Source of the DNA: Selenomonas sputigena
GTDB taxonomy: Bacteria > Bacillota > Negativicutes > Selenomonadales > Selenomonadaceae
Assembly: GCF_026015965.1 (NCBI RefSeq)
Contig: NZ_CP110383.1
Span: 1,615,501-1,679,500, forward strand
DNA: 64,000 nt
Direction: 5' to 3'
A program made the position numbers and the translations under genes. A model generated the notes under the pieces. That model did no database searches, was not told the origin of the DNA, and was given only the letters and a program-made list of their open reading frames with translations. Shown here one piece after another: positions 33,476-42,343 of the stretch (position 1 is its first letter; every line of letters begins with the position of its first letter).

Positions 33476-35251
33476 ATGAACAAAAATTTCTTCCAAGCGG
33501 CGCGAGAGACGGATCTCGCCGAGAAGCGGCGGCTGGATCGGCGCGGACAGCTGCTTTCCTGGCTGCGCCTCACGACGTTCTTCCTGTGCCTTCTCGCGCT
33601 CGCCGCCGCCTGGGACACGGGCGCACTTGAGATATATCTCGTCGCCGTCGCGCTCGCCTGCTGCTTCACCGCGCTCCTGCGCCGTCACGGCAGGCTCTTC
33701 GAGCAGCGCCTGCTCTTGGAGAGCCACATCGCCGCGCTTTCAAACTTCCTCGCACGATTTTCGGGAGAGTGGCACAACTTTCCTGTGACGGGCGCGGAAT
33801 ATCTGAGGGACGAATTGCCGCAGGCGCAGGATCTGAGCCTCTTCGGCGCTGATTCCATCTACCAGTACCTTTGCGCCGCACGCACGAAGGCGGGGCGCGA
33901 CCGCCTCGCCGACGCGCTCTCCCCCTTCCCTGCCGATCTCACGCTTGCGAGGAAGAGGCAGAAAGCCGTCGAGGAACTGATCGCCCGCCCCAGGCTCGTC
34001 CTCGACCTCACGGCAGCAGCCGCCCTTCTGCCCGACGGGCACGATACGAAGCCGCTCCTCGCAGCGCTGCAAAGAAATACAGAGAAGCCCTACGCGGGCA
34101 CGGCCTTCATCGCGTGGGTTCTTCCCGCCGCCCTCGCGCTCGCCGTCGTCGGCGCATCGCTTTCCCTCATCGGCTGGACGATGCCCGCCATGCTCGTGCT
34201 GCTGCAGTTCCTCATCGCCTTCGCGCTCGGCAGGCGCACGGCAGCCGCGCAGAAGCCGCTCGCCGCCATGCACCGCGAATTGCGCCTCTACGAGCGTCTC
34301 TTTTCGCGCCTCGAAGATGCGACATTCCAAAGCCCGCACCTTATCGCACTGCAGGCGCAGCTCAAGGCGGGCGGCGCCGCGCGCTCCCTGCGCCGCCTCG
34401 CCGCCCTCGCCGATCATGCGCACACGCGTCACAACCTCATCTTCCTGCTGCTCGCCAACGCCTTCTTCCTCAGCGACCTGCACTTCGCGCACCGCATCGC
34501 ACACTGGCAGGAAAAGGCCGCCGCGCACCTCGGCGACTGGCTCGCCGTCTGGGCGGAGACCGAAGTGCTCCTCTCCCTCTCGACCGTGGGACTCGTGCGC
34601 GAAGTGTACACGTTCCCCGAACTCCTCGAAGACGCTTCGCCGCGCCTCGAAGCCAAGAACTTGACCCATCTCCTGATTCCCGAGGAAAAGGCTGTGCCGA
34701 ACGACATCGACGCGACGGCAAGCACGCGCATCATCACGGGATCGAACATGTCGGGCAAGACGACGTACCTCAGAACCGTCGCAAGCGCCTGCGTCCTCGC
34801 CTACGCGGGCGCCCCCGTGCCGGGCGAACGCTTTCGCCTCTCGCCGCTTCACATCTTCACCTCGATCCGCGTGACGGACGACGCGGCGCACGGCCTCTCC
34901 ACCTTCTATGCCGAAATCCTGCGCATCAAGAGCATGATGGCGTTCAAGGAAAAGAGCCTGCCCATGCTCATCGTCATCGACGAAATCTTCAAGGGCACGA
35001 ACAGCGCCGACCGCCTCATCGGCGCAAGGGAAGCCATTTCGCGCCTCACAGGCGCGGACTTCATCACTCTCGTCTCCACGCACGACTTCGAGCTTTGCGA
35101 GATCGAGAGCGACGCCGCCCCCGTAACGAACTGGCACTTTGAAGAAAGCTACGAGGATGACAAACTCCTCTTCGACTACAAGATCAAAGAAGGACGCTGC
35201 ACGACGCGCAACGCTCAGTATCTGCTGAAGATGGCGGGCATCATGGAGTGA
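33476..35251 (+). CDS. Membrane-anchored MutS-family ATPase
   Basis: 591 aa. It lacks the mismatch-recognition and connector domains of MutS1. It starts with two membrane helices (about residues 28-45 and 50-66), has a second hydrophobic pair around 205-245, then a MutS core and ATPase: Walker A GSNMSGKTTYLR (~421), Walker B MLIVIDEIFKGTNS and switch STHDFEL. Proteins of this layout occur sporadically in bacteria, with no established role in mismatch repair. A TATAAT at 33422-33427 is the likely -10. Confidence 0.85.
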   Translation: MNKNFFQAARETDLAEKRRLDRRGQLLSWLRLTTFFLCLLALAAAWDTGALEIYLVAVALACCFTALLRRHGRLFEQRLLLESHIAALSNFLARFSGEWHNFPVTGAEYLRDELPQAQDLSLFGADSIYQYLCAARTKAGRDRLADALSPFPADLTLARKRQKAVEELIARPRLVLDLTAAAALLPDGHDTKPLLAALQRNTEKPYAGTAFIAWVLPAALALAVVGASLSLIGWTMPAMLVLLQFLIAFALGRRTAAAQKPLAAMHRELRLYERLFSRLEDATFQSPHLIALQAQLKAGGAARSLRRLAALADHAHTRHNLIFLLLANAFFLSDLHFAHRIAHWQEKAAAHLGDWLAVWAETEVLLSLSTVGLVREVYTFPELLEDASPRLEAKNLTHLLIPEEKAVPNDIDATASTRIITGSNMSGKTTYLRTVASACVLAYAGAPVPGERFRLSPLHIFTSIRVTDDAAHGLSTFYAEILRIKSMMAFKEKSLPMLIVIDEIFKGTNSADRLIGAREAISRLTGADFITLVSTHDFELCEIESDAAPVTNWHFEESYEDDKLLFDYKIKEGRCTTRNAQYLLKMAGIME

Positions 35252-35374
35252 TGCGGGAAAAGCCTTGCCAACCGCGCCTTCGTCTGCTATGCTTATAGCC
35301 TGCACGCACGCTCCCCGCTTTGCGGACACTCGTGCACGGCCTTATCTTCACTCTGCTTGTTGGGAGGAATCATC

Positions 35375-37372
35375 ATGGAAATCCTGCGCTCGGTCTGTCC
35401 CTACGACTGTCCCGACTGCTGCGGCCTTCTCGTCGAGGTCGAGGACGGGCTGGCACGAAAGGTCAAAGGCGATCCCGCACACAGCTTCACGCGCGGCACG
35501 CTCTGTCCGAAAATGGCGCATTACGAGCGCACCGTCCATTCGCCGCGCCGTCTCCTCACACCGCTCAAGCGCACGGGAAAGAAGGGCGCAGGCGAGTTCC
35601 GTCCGATTTCCTGGCCCGAAGCGGTGCAGGAAATCGCCGCACGCTGGCAGGAAATCATCGCGCAGTACGGCGCGGAGGCCATACAGCCCTACTCCTACGC
35701 AGGAACGATGGGACTCTTGCAGCACGACGCCTATCACGCGCTCTTCCGCGCACTCGGAGCGGCAGAGCTTGACCGCACGATCTGCTCCCCCGCAAAGCGT
35801 CATGGCTGGAACTCCGTCATGGGAGCGACCCTCGCCATCCGCCCGCAGGAAGCACAGCAAAGCGATCTCATCATCCTCTGGAGTCTCTCCATGCTCGCGA
35901 CGGACATCCACTTCGCGCACGATGTGCAGGTGGCAAAAAAGCGCGGCGCCAAAATCTGGTGCGTCGATACATACGAGACGGCAACGGCGCGCCAGGCCGA
36001 CCGCGCCTTCTTCGTGCGCCCCGGCACGGACGGCGCACTCGCGCTCGCACTGCTCCACGTGCTGGAAAAAGAGAGCCTCACAGACGAGGCTTTCCTCGCC
36101 GCGCATGTCCAAGGCTGGCAAGAACTGAAAAAAGATGTCCTGCCGCATCATACGCCGGAAAGCGCCGCTGCCGTCACGGGACTTTCTCCCGAGGCCATAC
36201 GAGAACTCGCCCTCGCCTACGGCAAGGCGCGCGCGCCTTTCATCCGTCTTGGCAGCGGCTTCTCGCGCTATACGAACGGTGCGATGACGACGCGCCTCCT
36301 GCTCGCTCTGCCCGCCGCCGTCGGCGCATGGAAGAAGCCGGGCGGCGGCCTCCTCTCCTCCGTGCCGGGCAGCCGCGCCTTCAGCAAGGACATCGTGCAG
36401 CGCCCCAACCTGCGGAAAAACGTGCGCCTCGTCAACATGTGTGAAATCGGCAACGCCTTGACCTCCGCCTCGAAGCCGCCCATCAAGAGCCTCTTCGTCT
36501 ACTCCTCGAATCCTGCCTGCACCGCGCCCGACCAGAAGAAAGTGACCGAAGGGCTTCTGCGCGATGACCTCTTCACCATCGTGCACGAACGCTTCCTGAC
36601 CGACACGGCGCTCTATGCCGACATCGTGCTGCCGGCGACGACCTCGCTCGAGCACAGCGACATCTATGCAGCCTATGGACACTACACGATCCAGCGTGGC
36701 GAAGCCGTTATTCCGCCCGTCGGCGAGTCGAAGCCGAACTGGGCAGTCGCCTGCCTGCTGGCCGATGCCTTAGGGCTTGACGACCCGTTCTTCAAAAAAA
36801 GCGAGGATGAACTCATCGACGAGCTGATCGCCTCGACCGACGCCTGGCCGCTTCCCGTAGACAAGGCAGCACTCGCCACAGGACTGCCCGTCGACCTTCC
36901 TCTGCCCGAGAATTACAAGCTCGACTTCAAAACGCCCTCGGGCAAGATCGAACTGCTGAACCCGAAGGAAGAGCCGCCCCTGCCCGACTACTTCCCCGCC
37001 CACGGCGACGACGAACCGTTCCAATTCATCAGCGCTCCCGATCCACGCATCCTCGACTCCTCTTTCAACGAGCGCGAAGAACTCTCGCGCGGCAAAGTCA
37101 TGGAACTGCTGATGCACCCCGACGATGCAGAAAAGCTCGGGCTTGCGGACGGCGATCCCGTCGTATGCAGCAACGAGCGCGGCGCGGCCGGCTTCACGCT
37201 CGCCCTGAGCCGCCGCGTCCGCCCCGGCACGCTCGTCAGCGAAGGCGTCTGGTGGCGTGCCTACTGCAAGGGAAGGCGCGGCCTCAACATGCTGACCAGC
37301 CAGCGCCTGACCGACAAGGGCGGCGGCAGCACCTTCTACGACGTAAACGTCCGCATCGAGCGGGAGTCGTAA
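35375..37372 (+). CDS. Molybdopterin oxidoreductase (bis-MGD, one 4Fe-4S cluster)
   Basis: 665 aa. N-terminal 4Fe-4S ligands in CPYDCPDCCGL and GTLCPKMAHY. The molybdopterin-binding domains follow (SDLIILWSLSMLATD; IRLGSGFSRYTNG; SLFVYSSNPACTAPD). The C-terminal MGD-binding domain has RGKVMELLMHPDDAEKLGL and EGVWWRAYCKG. There is no Tat signal and no partner subunit in the operon, so it is probably cytoplasmic. Substrate unknown. The ATG at 35375 follows GGGAGG. Confidence 0.9.
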   Translation: MEILRSVCPYDCPDCCGLLVEVEDGLARKVKGDPAHSFTRGTLCPKMAHYERTVHSPRRLLTPLKRTGKKGAGEFRPISWPEAVQEIAARWQEIIAQYGAEAIQPYSYAGTMGLLQHDAYHALFRALGAAELDRTICSPAKRHGWNSVMGATLAIRPQEAQQSDLIILWSLSMLATDIHFAHDVQVAKKRGAKIWCVDTYETATARQADRAFFVRPGTDGALALALLHVLEKESLTDEAFLAAHVQGWQELKKDVLPHHTPESAAAVTGLSPEAIRELALAYGKARAPFIRLGSGFSRYTNGAMTTRLLLALPAAVGAWKKPGGGLLSSVPGSRAFSKDIVQRPNLRKNVRLVNMCEIGNALTSASKPPIKSLFVYSSNPACTAPDQKKVTEGLLRDDLFTIVHERFLTDTALYADIVLPATTSLEHSDIYAAYGHYTIQRGEAVIPPVGESKPNWAVACLLADALGLDDPFFKKSEDELIDELIASTDAWPLPVDKAALATGLPVDLPLPENYKLDFKTPSGKIELLNPKEEPPLPDYFPAHGDDEPFQFISAPDPRILDSSFNEREELSRGKVMELLMHPDDAEKLGLADGDPVVCSNERGAAGFTLALSRRVRPGTLVSEGVWWRAYCKGRRGLNMLTSQRLTDKGGGSTFYDVNVRIERES

Positions 37373-37423
37373 GTCCACGACTCCCTGCCCTGCAGAAACT
37401 TCACGAACTGCGATGACATCCCC

Positions 37424-37446
37424 GCCGCCCTCACGGGCGGCTTTTT
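37424..37446 (+). terminator. Terminator after the molybdopterin oxidoreductase
   Basis: GCCGCCC-TCAC-GGGCGGC followed by five Ts. Confidence 0.88.
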
Positions 37447-37467
37447 ATTGCCACACGACAGTTGTGC

Positions 37468-37496
37468 TTGTTTTTTGATTACTTTTATGTTATCAT
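37468..37496 (+). promoter_or_regulatory. Promoter of the HigBA-like operon
   Basis: TTGTTT (37468-37473), 17 nt, TATCAT (37491-37496), 31 nt before the toxin start. Confidence 0.6.
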
Positions 37497-37526
37497 TTTA
37501 TTATCCAATCCGAAGGAGTCATGCGA

Positions 37527-37883
37527 ATGAATCCACTTTATGAAATCCTTATGACAGAAGAGGTCGATGACTATATCGCCTCATTGGACGAACACGCCAT
37601 GACAAACAAAGAGGTAAAGCAGCAACTGAAACGCCTTTATTATCAGCTGGAATTATTGGAACAGCTCGGAACCCGCGCACCAAAGAAAATCTGCCGTTAT
37701 TTGCGGGACGATCTTTGGGAACTGCGTCCAGGCGATGATCGAATCATTTTTTTCGTCTGGCAGAACGGCACGATCGTCTTGCTGCACACCTTCTCAAAAA
37801 AGTCACAGAAGACGCCTGTGCAGGAAATCCGTACAGCATTACGAAAAAAACAACAATGGGAAAAAGATTTTTCATCACGCTAA
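37527..37883 (+). CDS. HigB/RelE-type toxin (Gp49-like)
   Basis: 118 aa. Phage Gp49/HigB-type RelE fold: LYYQLELLEQLGTRAPKKIC, LRDDLWELRPGDDRIIFFVW, VLLHTFSKKSQKTPVQEI. It would be a ribosome-dependent mRNA interferase. The gene order toxin-then-antitoxin is typical of HigBA. ATG 37527 sits 8 nt after AAGGAG; ATG 37521 is too close. Confidence 0.9.
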   Translation: MNPLYEILMTEEVDDYIASLDEHAMTNKEVKQQLKRLYYQLELLEQLGTRAPKKICRYLRDDLWELRPGDDRIIFFVWQNGTIVLLHTFSKKSQKTPVQEIRTALRKKQQWEKDFSSR

Positions 37884-37911
37884 AAATCTACAGCTAAAAG
37901 GAGTCCTTATC

Positions 37912-38181
37912 ATGCGTAGTTGGCAAAGCAAAAAAAAGGAAATTCAATCCTTGACGGAAACTGAAAAAAGTGAACTGTCTCTTGCCGCAAGTCTGGTTGC
38001 GCAAATCATCGAAACTCGCGAGAAAAAGGGATGGACGCAGAGAGATTTGGCACAAAGATCAGGCATTGCACAATCTTCCATTGCTCGTTTTGAAAGATGC
38101 GGTGCCATGCCGAGGCTCGATACTTTTGCCAAAATTTCCAACTGCGTGGGACTTCGCCTCGCCTTAGTAGAAAATCCATAA
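37912..38181 (+). CDS. HigA-type antitoxin, XRE family
   Basis: 89 aa, one Cro/CI HTH (ETREKKGWTQRDLAQRSGIA, SSIARFERCGAMPRLDTF). It follows the toxin by 28 nt, with AAAGGAG before the ATG. It neutralises the toxin and represses the operon in homologous systems. Confidence 0.9.
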   Translation: MRSWQSKKKEIQSLTETEKSELSLAASLVAQIIETREKKGWTQRDLAQRSGIAQSSIARFERCGAMPRLDTFAKISNCVGLRLALVENP

Positions 38182-38197
38182 AGAGGCCTGTCCGTTC

Positions 38198-38224
38198 GCC
38201 GCCTTCACGGGCGGCTTTTTGTCG
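38198..38224 (+). terminator. Terminator after the HigBA-like operon
   Basis: A GCCGCC/GGGCGGC stem with a TTCAC loop, followed by five Ts. Confidence 0.8.
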
Positions 38225-38231
38225 TTTTCTT

Positions 38232-38260
38232 TTGCAAAAAGAGTTCATGTGTTATATAAT
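38232..38260 (+). promoter_or_regulatory. RNase J promoter
   Basis: TTGCAA (38232-38237), 17 nt, TATAAT (38255-38260). The leader is about 120 nt long, which is long for a gene of this kind. Confidence 0.75.
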
Positions 38261-38329
38261 ACTATGAGATGTGTATTGATCGGCTAAAACTTGCTGGACG
38301 TATGTTCAGCTATCACACAGGACACGAAA

Positions 38330-38356
38330 GGAAGATCTGATATATTCAGCGCTTCC
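38330..38356 (+). promoter_or_regulatory. Leader hairpin before the RNase J gene
   Basis: GGAAG/CTTCC with CTGA/TCAG inside, 15-20 nt before the ribosome site. An RNase that controls its own leader (as RNase E does) is a possible reason; this is inference. Confidence 0.4.
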
Positions 38357-38386
38357 TAAAACAAAATTTTCGGAGGTGTATATTTT

Positions 38387-40087
38387 TTGGCTTCAAATTC
38401 TTCAAACACACATTCTGCCAATCATTCGGCCAACGCAAAAAAATTACAGGTCATCCCCTTGGGCGGACTCGGGGAAATCGGCAAGAACATGACGGTATTG
38501 CGCTTCGGCAATGATATCCTCGTCATCGACGCGGGACTGATGTTCCCGACGGAGGACATGCTCGGCATCGACCTCGTCATCCCGGACATCACGTATCTGT
38601 TGGAAAACCGCGACTGTATCAAAGGCATCGTGCTGACGCACGGCCACGAGGATCACATCGGCGCTCTGCCGTACGTCCTCACGCAGATCGACGTGCCCGT
38701 CTACGGCACGCCGCTGACGCTCGGCATCCTCAAGGGACGCTTGGAGGAGCGCGGCGTTTCGACGCAGAACCTCCATCCCATCATGGCGGGCGATCAGCTG
38801 CGACTCGGCTGCTTCGCCATCAAGTTCGTGCGCGTGAACCACAGCATCCCCGATGCCGTGGCGCTCGCGATCCGCACGCCGCTCGGCACGATCTTCCACA
38901 CGGGCGACTTCAAGATGGACTACACGCCCGTCGACGGAAAACTCACGGACTTCAAGACGCTCTCAGAAATCGGCAACAAGAGCGTGCTGCTCATGCTTGC
39001 CGACAGCACGAACGCCGAGCGCACAGAGCCTGTACCGAGCGAAGCGACCGTCGGCGTCGCCTTCGACCGCGTATTTCGGCGCGCACGCGGGCGCATCATC
39101 GTCGCGACCTTCTCCTCGAACGTCTCGCGCATCCAGCAGATCATCGACTCCGCCGTGCGCTACCGCCGCAAGGTAGCGATCCTCGGCCGCAGCATGGTCA
39201 ACGTCACGAACATCGCTATGGAACTTGGCTATCTGACCGCGCCCGAGGGAACGATCGTCGACATCGACGAGATCGGCCGCTACAACGACAACCAGATCGT
39301 CATCGCGACGACGGGCAGCCAAGGCGAGCCGATGTCCGCCCTGACGCGCATGGCGATGAGCTCACATCGCAAGGTCAACATCACGCCGATGGACACCATC
39401 ATCATCTCGGCGACGCCGATCCCCGGCAACGAACGTTACGTCGGCAAGACCATCGATCTTCTCCTGAAGCTCGGCGCTGACGTCGTCTACGGCAGGAGCG
39501 AGGGCATCCATGTCTCCGGTCATGCCGGCCAGGACGCCTTGAAGCTCATGCACAATTTGATCCGCCCGCGCTACTTCATGCCCGTACACGGCGAGTACCG
39601 CATGCTTGTGCGCCATGCCAAGCTTGCAGAGAGCCTCGGCATGCCCAAGGAGAACATCTTTCTCAACGAAAACGGTGGCATTCTTGAATTCACGCGCAAC
39701 TCGGCGAAACTCAACGGCAAGGTGCAAGCAGGCATCGTGCTCATCGACGGCCTCGGCGTCGGCGACGTCGGCAACATCGTCCTGCGCGACCGCCAACAGC
39801 TCTCGCGCGAAGGCGTCATCATCGTCGTCGTGACAATCAACCGCTCTTCCGGACGCATAGTCTCCGGCCCTGACTTCGTGTCGCGCGGCTTCGTCTACGT
39901 GCGCGAATCCGAAGAACTCATGGATACCGCCAGAAAGCGCGTGTTCAGCGCCCTCAAGAAGTGCGAGGATGAGCACATAACCGAATGGTCCTCCATCAAG
40001 ACGACCATCCGCGACGTTCTCGGACGCTTCATCTTCGACGCCACGCGCCGTCGCCCCATGATCCTGCCGATCATCATGGAAGCGTAA
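38387..40087 (+). CDS. rnj: Ribonuclease J
   Basis: 566 aa. A metallo-beta-lactamase/beta-CASP RNase that acts as 5' exo- and endonuclease in mRNA decay and rRNA maturation. Motifs: LTHGHEDHIGALPYVL (motif II), HSIPDAVALAI, HTGDFKMDYTP, ADSTNAERTEP, ATTGSQGEPMSAL, HVSGHAGQDALKLM and FMPVHGEYRML. It starts with TTG at 38387, 8 nt after GGAGGTG. An N-terminal Ser/Asn/His-rich tail of about 20 residues precedes the core. Confidence 0.96.
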   Translation: MASNSSNTHSANHSANAKKLQVIPLGGLGEIGKNMTVLRFGNDILVIDAGLMFPTEDMLGIDLVIPDITYLLENRDCIKGIVLTHGHEDHIGALPYVLTQIDVPVYGTPLTLGILKGRLEERGVSTQNLHPIMAGDQLRLGCFAIKFVRVNHSIPDAVALAIRTPLGTIFHTGDFKMDYTPVDGKLTDFKTLSEIGNKSVLLMLADSTNAERTEPVPSEATVGVAFDRVFRRARGRIIVATFSSNVSRIQQIIDSAVRYRRKVAILGRSMVNVTNIAMELGYLTAPEGTIVDIDEIGRYNDNQIVIATTGSQGEPMSALTRMAMSSHRKVNITPMDTIIISATPIPGNERYVGKTIDLLLKLGADVVYGRSEGIHVSGHAGQDALKLMHNLIRPRYFMPVHGEYRMLVRHAKLAESLGMPKENIFLNENGGILEFTRNSAKLNGKVQAGIVLIDGLGVGDVGNIVLRDRQQLSREGVIIVVVTINRSSGRIVSGPDFVSRGFVYVRESEELMDTARKRVFSALKKCEDEHITEWSSIKTTIRDVLGRFIFDATRRRPMILPIIMEA

Positions 40088-40107
40088 CCATCGTACACAC
40101 AAGACAA

Positions 40108-40148
40108 AAAAGGCGTACAGACCAAAACCCACGGTCTGTACGCCTTTT
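40108..40148. terminator. Bidirectional terminator between rnj and the Crp-family gene
   Basis: 16-bp perfect stem AAAAGGCGTACAGACC / GGTCTGTACGCCTTTT with a 9-nt loop, Ts on both sides. Confidence 0.9.
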
Positions 40149-40155
40149 CTATCTC

Positions 40156-40884
40156 TTACAGATACTCCTCCAACTTCTCTCGATCCAAGATATGAATCGT
40201 GCGCGACTCCACTGCGAGGATGCCCTCCTTCTGCATGGCGCTCAGCTCGCGCGAAAGAGCGGGGCGCGACACGGCGAGATAGATCGCCGTGGACTCGCGG
40301 CTCTCCGATAAGCAGATCTTACCGTCCGCCTTCTGCGGCTGCAACATCAGATAGCGTGCGATTTTGCCGCGCAAAGAGCCGCTCGCGAGCACCTTAAGCA
40401 TATTGTTCATCTGGTACGCCTTGCGTGCGAAATCGCGCAGAAGATTGCGCTGCAGGAGTCCTTGCAGGCGCACGCGCTGCGCTCTTTCCGGATCGTCTGC
40501 CTCGCCGAAATCGTCCTCCGCAGCGCCCTGTGTCAACATGTGGCTCGAAATCTCCAAAAGCTCTGTCGCTGCGAGCGCCTGTGTGAACATATCGTAGGCA
40601 TGACGCTCGATGAAGAGATATACCTCGCCGAACATCACGCCCGGTTTTCGTATCTCCCCTAGAAAGATCTGCCGCCCCGAATACGTGTCCTTCAGTATAC
40701 GCACAGCACCTGAGACGAGCAGAAAAAGGCGCTCGGGCACATCACCCTCGTGAAAGATGATCTCGCCCTTCTTGTAGTGTACGAGGCGCACTTGGCTCGA
40801 CGCGAGAAGCGCCTCGACATCATCATCCGTCATGCCGCGCGCAAGGCTCGTCCCCTTGAGCTGCTCCTTGATTTCCTGCCGCAT
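40156..40884 (-). CDS. Crp/Fnr-family transcriptional regulator
   Basis: 242 aa. Cyclic-nucleotide-type beta-barrel (residues ~15-115: YKKGEIIFHEGDVPERLFLL, GRQIFLGEIRKPGVMFGEVY), dimer helix, then a winged HTH (STAIYLAVSRPALSRELSAM). It has no N-terminal Cys cluster, so it is not an oxygen-sensing Fnr of the E. coli type. An acidic insert lies between barrel and helix (AAEDDFGEADDPERA). It is 18 nt downstream of the flavin reductase gene and probably cotranscribed. Targets unknown. Confidence 0.9.
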   Translation of the reverse strand: MRQEIKEQLKGTSLARGMTDDDVEALLASSQVRLVHYKKGEIIFHEGDVPERLFLLVSGAVRILKDTYSGRQIFLGEIRKPGVMFGEVYLFIERHAYDMFTQALAATELLEISSHMLTQGAAEDDFGEADDPERAQRVRLQGLLQRNLLRDFARKAYQMNNMLKVLASGSLRGKIARYLMLQPQKADGKICLSESRESTAIYLAVSRPALSRELSAMQKEGILAVESRTIHILDREKLEEYL

Positions 40885-40902
40885 GTCTGCCTCCCAGAAC
40901 TC

Positions 40903-41409
40903 TTAGACGCGGACGAGAACCTTCTCGATCTCCGCCACATACATCGTGTGGTAATCCTTCTCCGGATACCACTTCACATCACATTCGCGCTCAATGAAGC
41001 ACTCGGGCTTCATCTCCTGCGCATAGAGCTTGCGGCAAAAAAGCGCCAGACGCGACTCCGAAAAGTAGGTGAATCCCCCTTCCGAAAGCGGCGTAAGTCC
41101 CGCCTGCTCGATCTTCGCTTCATCGCGCCCCGACACCGTGCCGAGGTAGTTCAAAACCTTGCGCTTCGACTCGTCGAGCACGGAAAGCGTGAAGCCTTTC
41201 GCCCCATCGACGAATTCCTTCGTATAGCGCTGCGGACGGATGAAGATGAAGACGACAGGCTTGCCCCAGAGCACGCCCATGCCGCCCCAAGAAGCCGTCA
41301 TCGCGTTCGCCTTGCCATCCTTCTCGCCGCAGACGACGAGCCAATCCTTACCGATCAGCGTAAATACATTATCCTGCAAATCCTGCGGCTGAATCTCCTT
41401 GAATGCCAT
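40903..41409 (-). CDS. Flavin reductase-like (FMN-binding) protein
   Basis: 168 aa, flavin reductase/NADH:FMN oxidoreductase-like split-barrel: DWLVVCGEKDGKANAMTASW, FIFIRPQRYTKEFVDGA, FTLSVLD and YLGTVSGRDEAKIEQAGL. The ATG at 41409 follows GGAGGAGG. Proteins of this type bind FMN and often serve redox stress responses. Confidence 0.88.
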   Translation of the reverse strand: MAFKEIQPQDLQDNVFTLIGKDWLVVCGEKDGKANAMTASWGGMGVLWGKPVVFIFIRPQRYTKEFVDGAKGFTLSVLDESKRKVLNYLGTVSGRDEAKIEQAGLTPLSEGGFTYFSESRLALFCRKLYAQEMKPECFIERECDVKWYPEKDYHTMYVAEIEKVLVRV

Positions 41410-41484
41410 ATTGTGTTCCTCCTCCATTGGTTCGGTCAGGCTCTTGTATGCCATTTCCCCCTACACCTGACCTTTGCTAAAATG

Positions 41485-41527
41485 GGCGTTTTTATAAAGA
41501 TGAAAGCTTGATGTTTATAAAAATGCC
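41485..41527. promoter_or_regulatory. 14-bp inverted repeat upstream of the flavin reductase gene
   Basis: GGCGTTTTTATAAA (41485-41498) and TTTATAAAAATGCC (41514-41527) match with one mismatch around a 15-nt spacer that contains AAGCTT. A third related piece, CTATAAACGTC, follows at about 41532-41543. This is probably an operator in the gap between the HEPN gene and flavin reductase. Confidence 0.6.
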
Positions 41528-41552
41528 TATTTCTATAAACGTCAAGTTTCCA

Positions 41553-41942
41553 TCACAGCCATCTCTCCCGCAGCTCCTCCGCCAGCTGCTCGAACATTGT
41601 GATGAACTTCTCCTGGCTGTCACGAATGATGGAAAGCGCGATCGGTTCACTGTAAGATTGCGCCACATTGTTACGCGCCTGTAAGGCCGCAAGCCAAAGT
41701 TCTTCATCCTGGACCATCCGCGCCTGATACGCCAGCTTGATGACGCTCTTCGGCGAGCCGCTCTTATGCTCGCCATAGGCGCTCGCCTCCAACTGCTCCT
41801 TCATCGCCTTCCATGCCTGCTCAAAGCATATCTCGAAAAGCGACGCCATGCCCGCCGTCGCAATCGTATCATAGGGAGGATTCTTCCCCTCGATCTCCTT
41901 AAGATTCTGTAGCGCCTTGAAGAAATTCTCTGCCTTTTTCAT
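41553..41942 (-). CDS. HEPN-domain protein (HI0074/MNT partner family)
   Basis: 129 aa, four-helix HEPN protein. It begins MKKAENFFKALQNLKEIEGK and contains FEICFEQAWKAMKEQLEAS. The RxxxxH ribonuclease motif of toxic HEPN proteins reads RNNVAQ here: the His is Gln (CAA, one base from His codons). It overlaps the MNT gene by 44 nt. If the His is needed, this copy may be inactive or serve as a substrate-binding partner only. Confidence 0.9.
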   Translation of the reverse strand: MKKAENFFKALQNLKEIEGKNPPYDTIATAGMASLFEICFEQAWKAMKEQLEASAYGEHKSGSPKSVIKLAYQARMVQDEELWLAALQARNNVAQSYSEPIALSIIRDSQEKFITMFEQLAEELRERWL

Positions 41943-42213
41943 AAAGCAAAACACCATCCCTCTGAATCTCTTCCAAAAGCTCCGGCTGCACAGAACCATC
42001 CAAGTTGACGACATCGAACATCAAAAGCGTCGGCAGCTCTTCGTCCACATCGAGCGAGAAGCGCACAACGTCGCCGCCTGCAACCGCGAGATCGACATCG
42101 CTGCGTTCCCAGTTGTCCCCGCGCGCCCGCGAGCCGAAGAGCACAACGCGCGATAAACCGTATCGAAGCGCCAAGCGCACGATACCCTCTTGGATGTGAT
42201 TCGGCAGATTCAT
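41899..42213 (-). CDS. Minimal nucleotidyltransferase (MNT antitoxin-like)
   Basis: 104 aa, polymerase-beta superfamily. It has the exact GSx10DxD motif (GSRARGDNWERSDVDLAV). In characterised MNT-HEPN pairs the MNT protein inactivates the HEPN toxin by adding AMP. It is upstream of and overlapping the HEPN gene. Confidence 0.92.
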   Translation of the reverse strand: MNLPNHIQEGIVRLALRYGLSRVVLFGSRARGDNWERSDVDLAVAGGDVVRFSLDVDEELPTLLMFDVVNLDGSVQPELLEEIQRDGVLLYEKGREFLQGATES

Positions 42214-42276
42214 CAGAACTCCTCCCGCGCACCATCAGCCCTGCATGTATAAACTTTCAAGGCATATATCCTTACA

Positions 42277-42343
42277 CCCTTACAGAAAGCTCACCGCTCA
42301 GTCCGCGCCTTCGTCTTGACCTCTCGGGATTTCATGGTAATAT
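42277..42343 (+). repeat. Diverged third copy of the hairpin repeat
   Basis: About three-quarters identical to the 72-bp repeats at 10974 and 11081 over 67 bp, with the same order of blocks (CCCTTA, GAAAG, TCAGTC, GCGCC, TTGAC, TTTCAT, GTA). It covers the last 15 codons and the stop of the AlbA_2 gene. Confidence 0.6.

Noticed and set aside
40156-40884. Naming the Crp-family gene fnr
   Set aside because: It lacks the N-terminal cysteine cluster, so an oxygen-sensing iron-sulfur role is unsupported.
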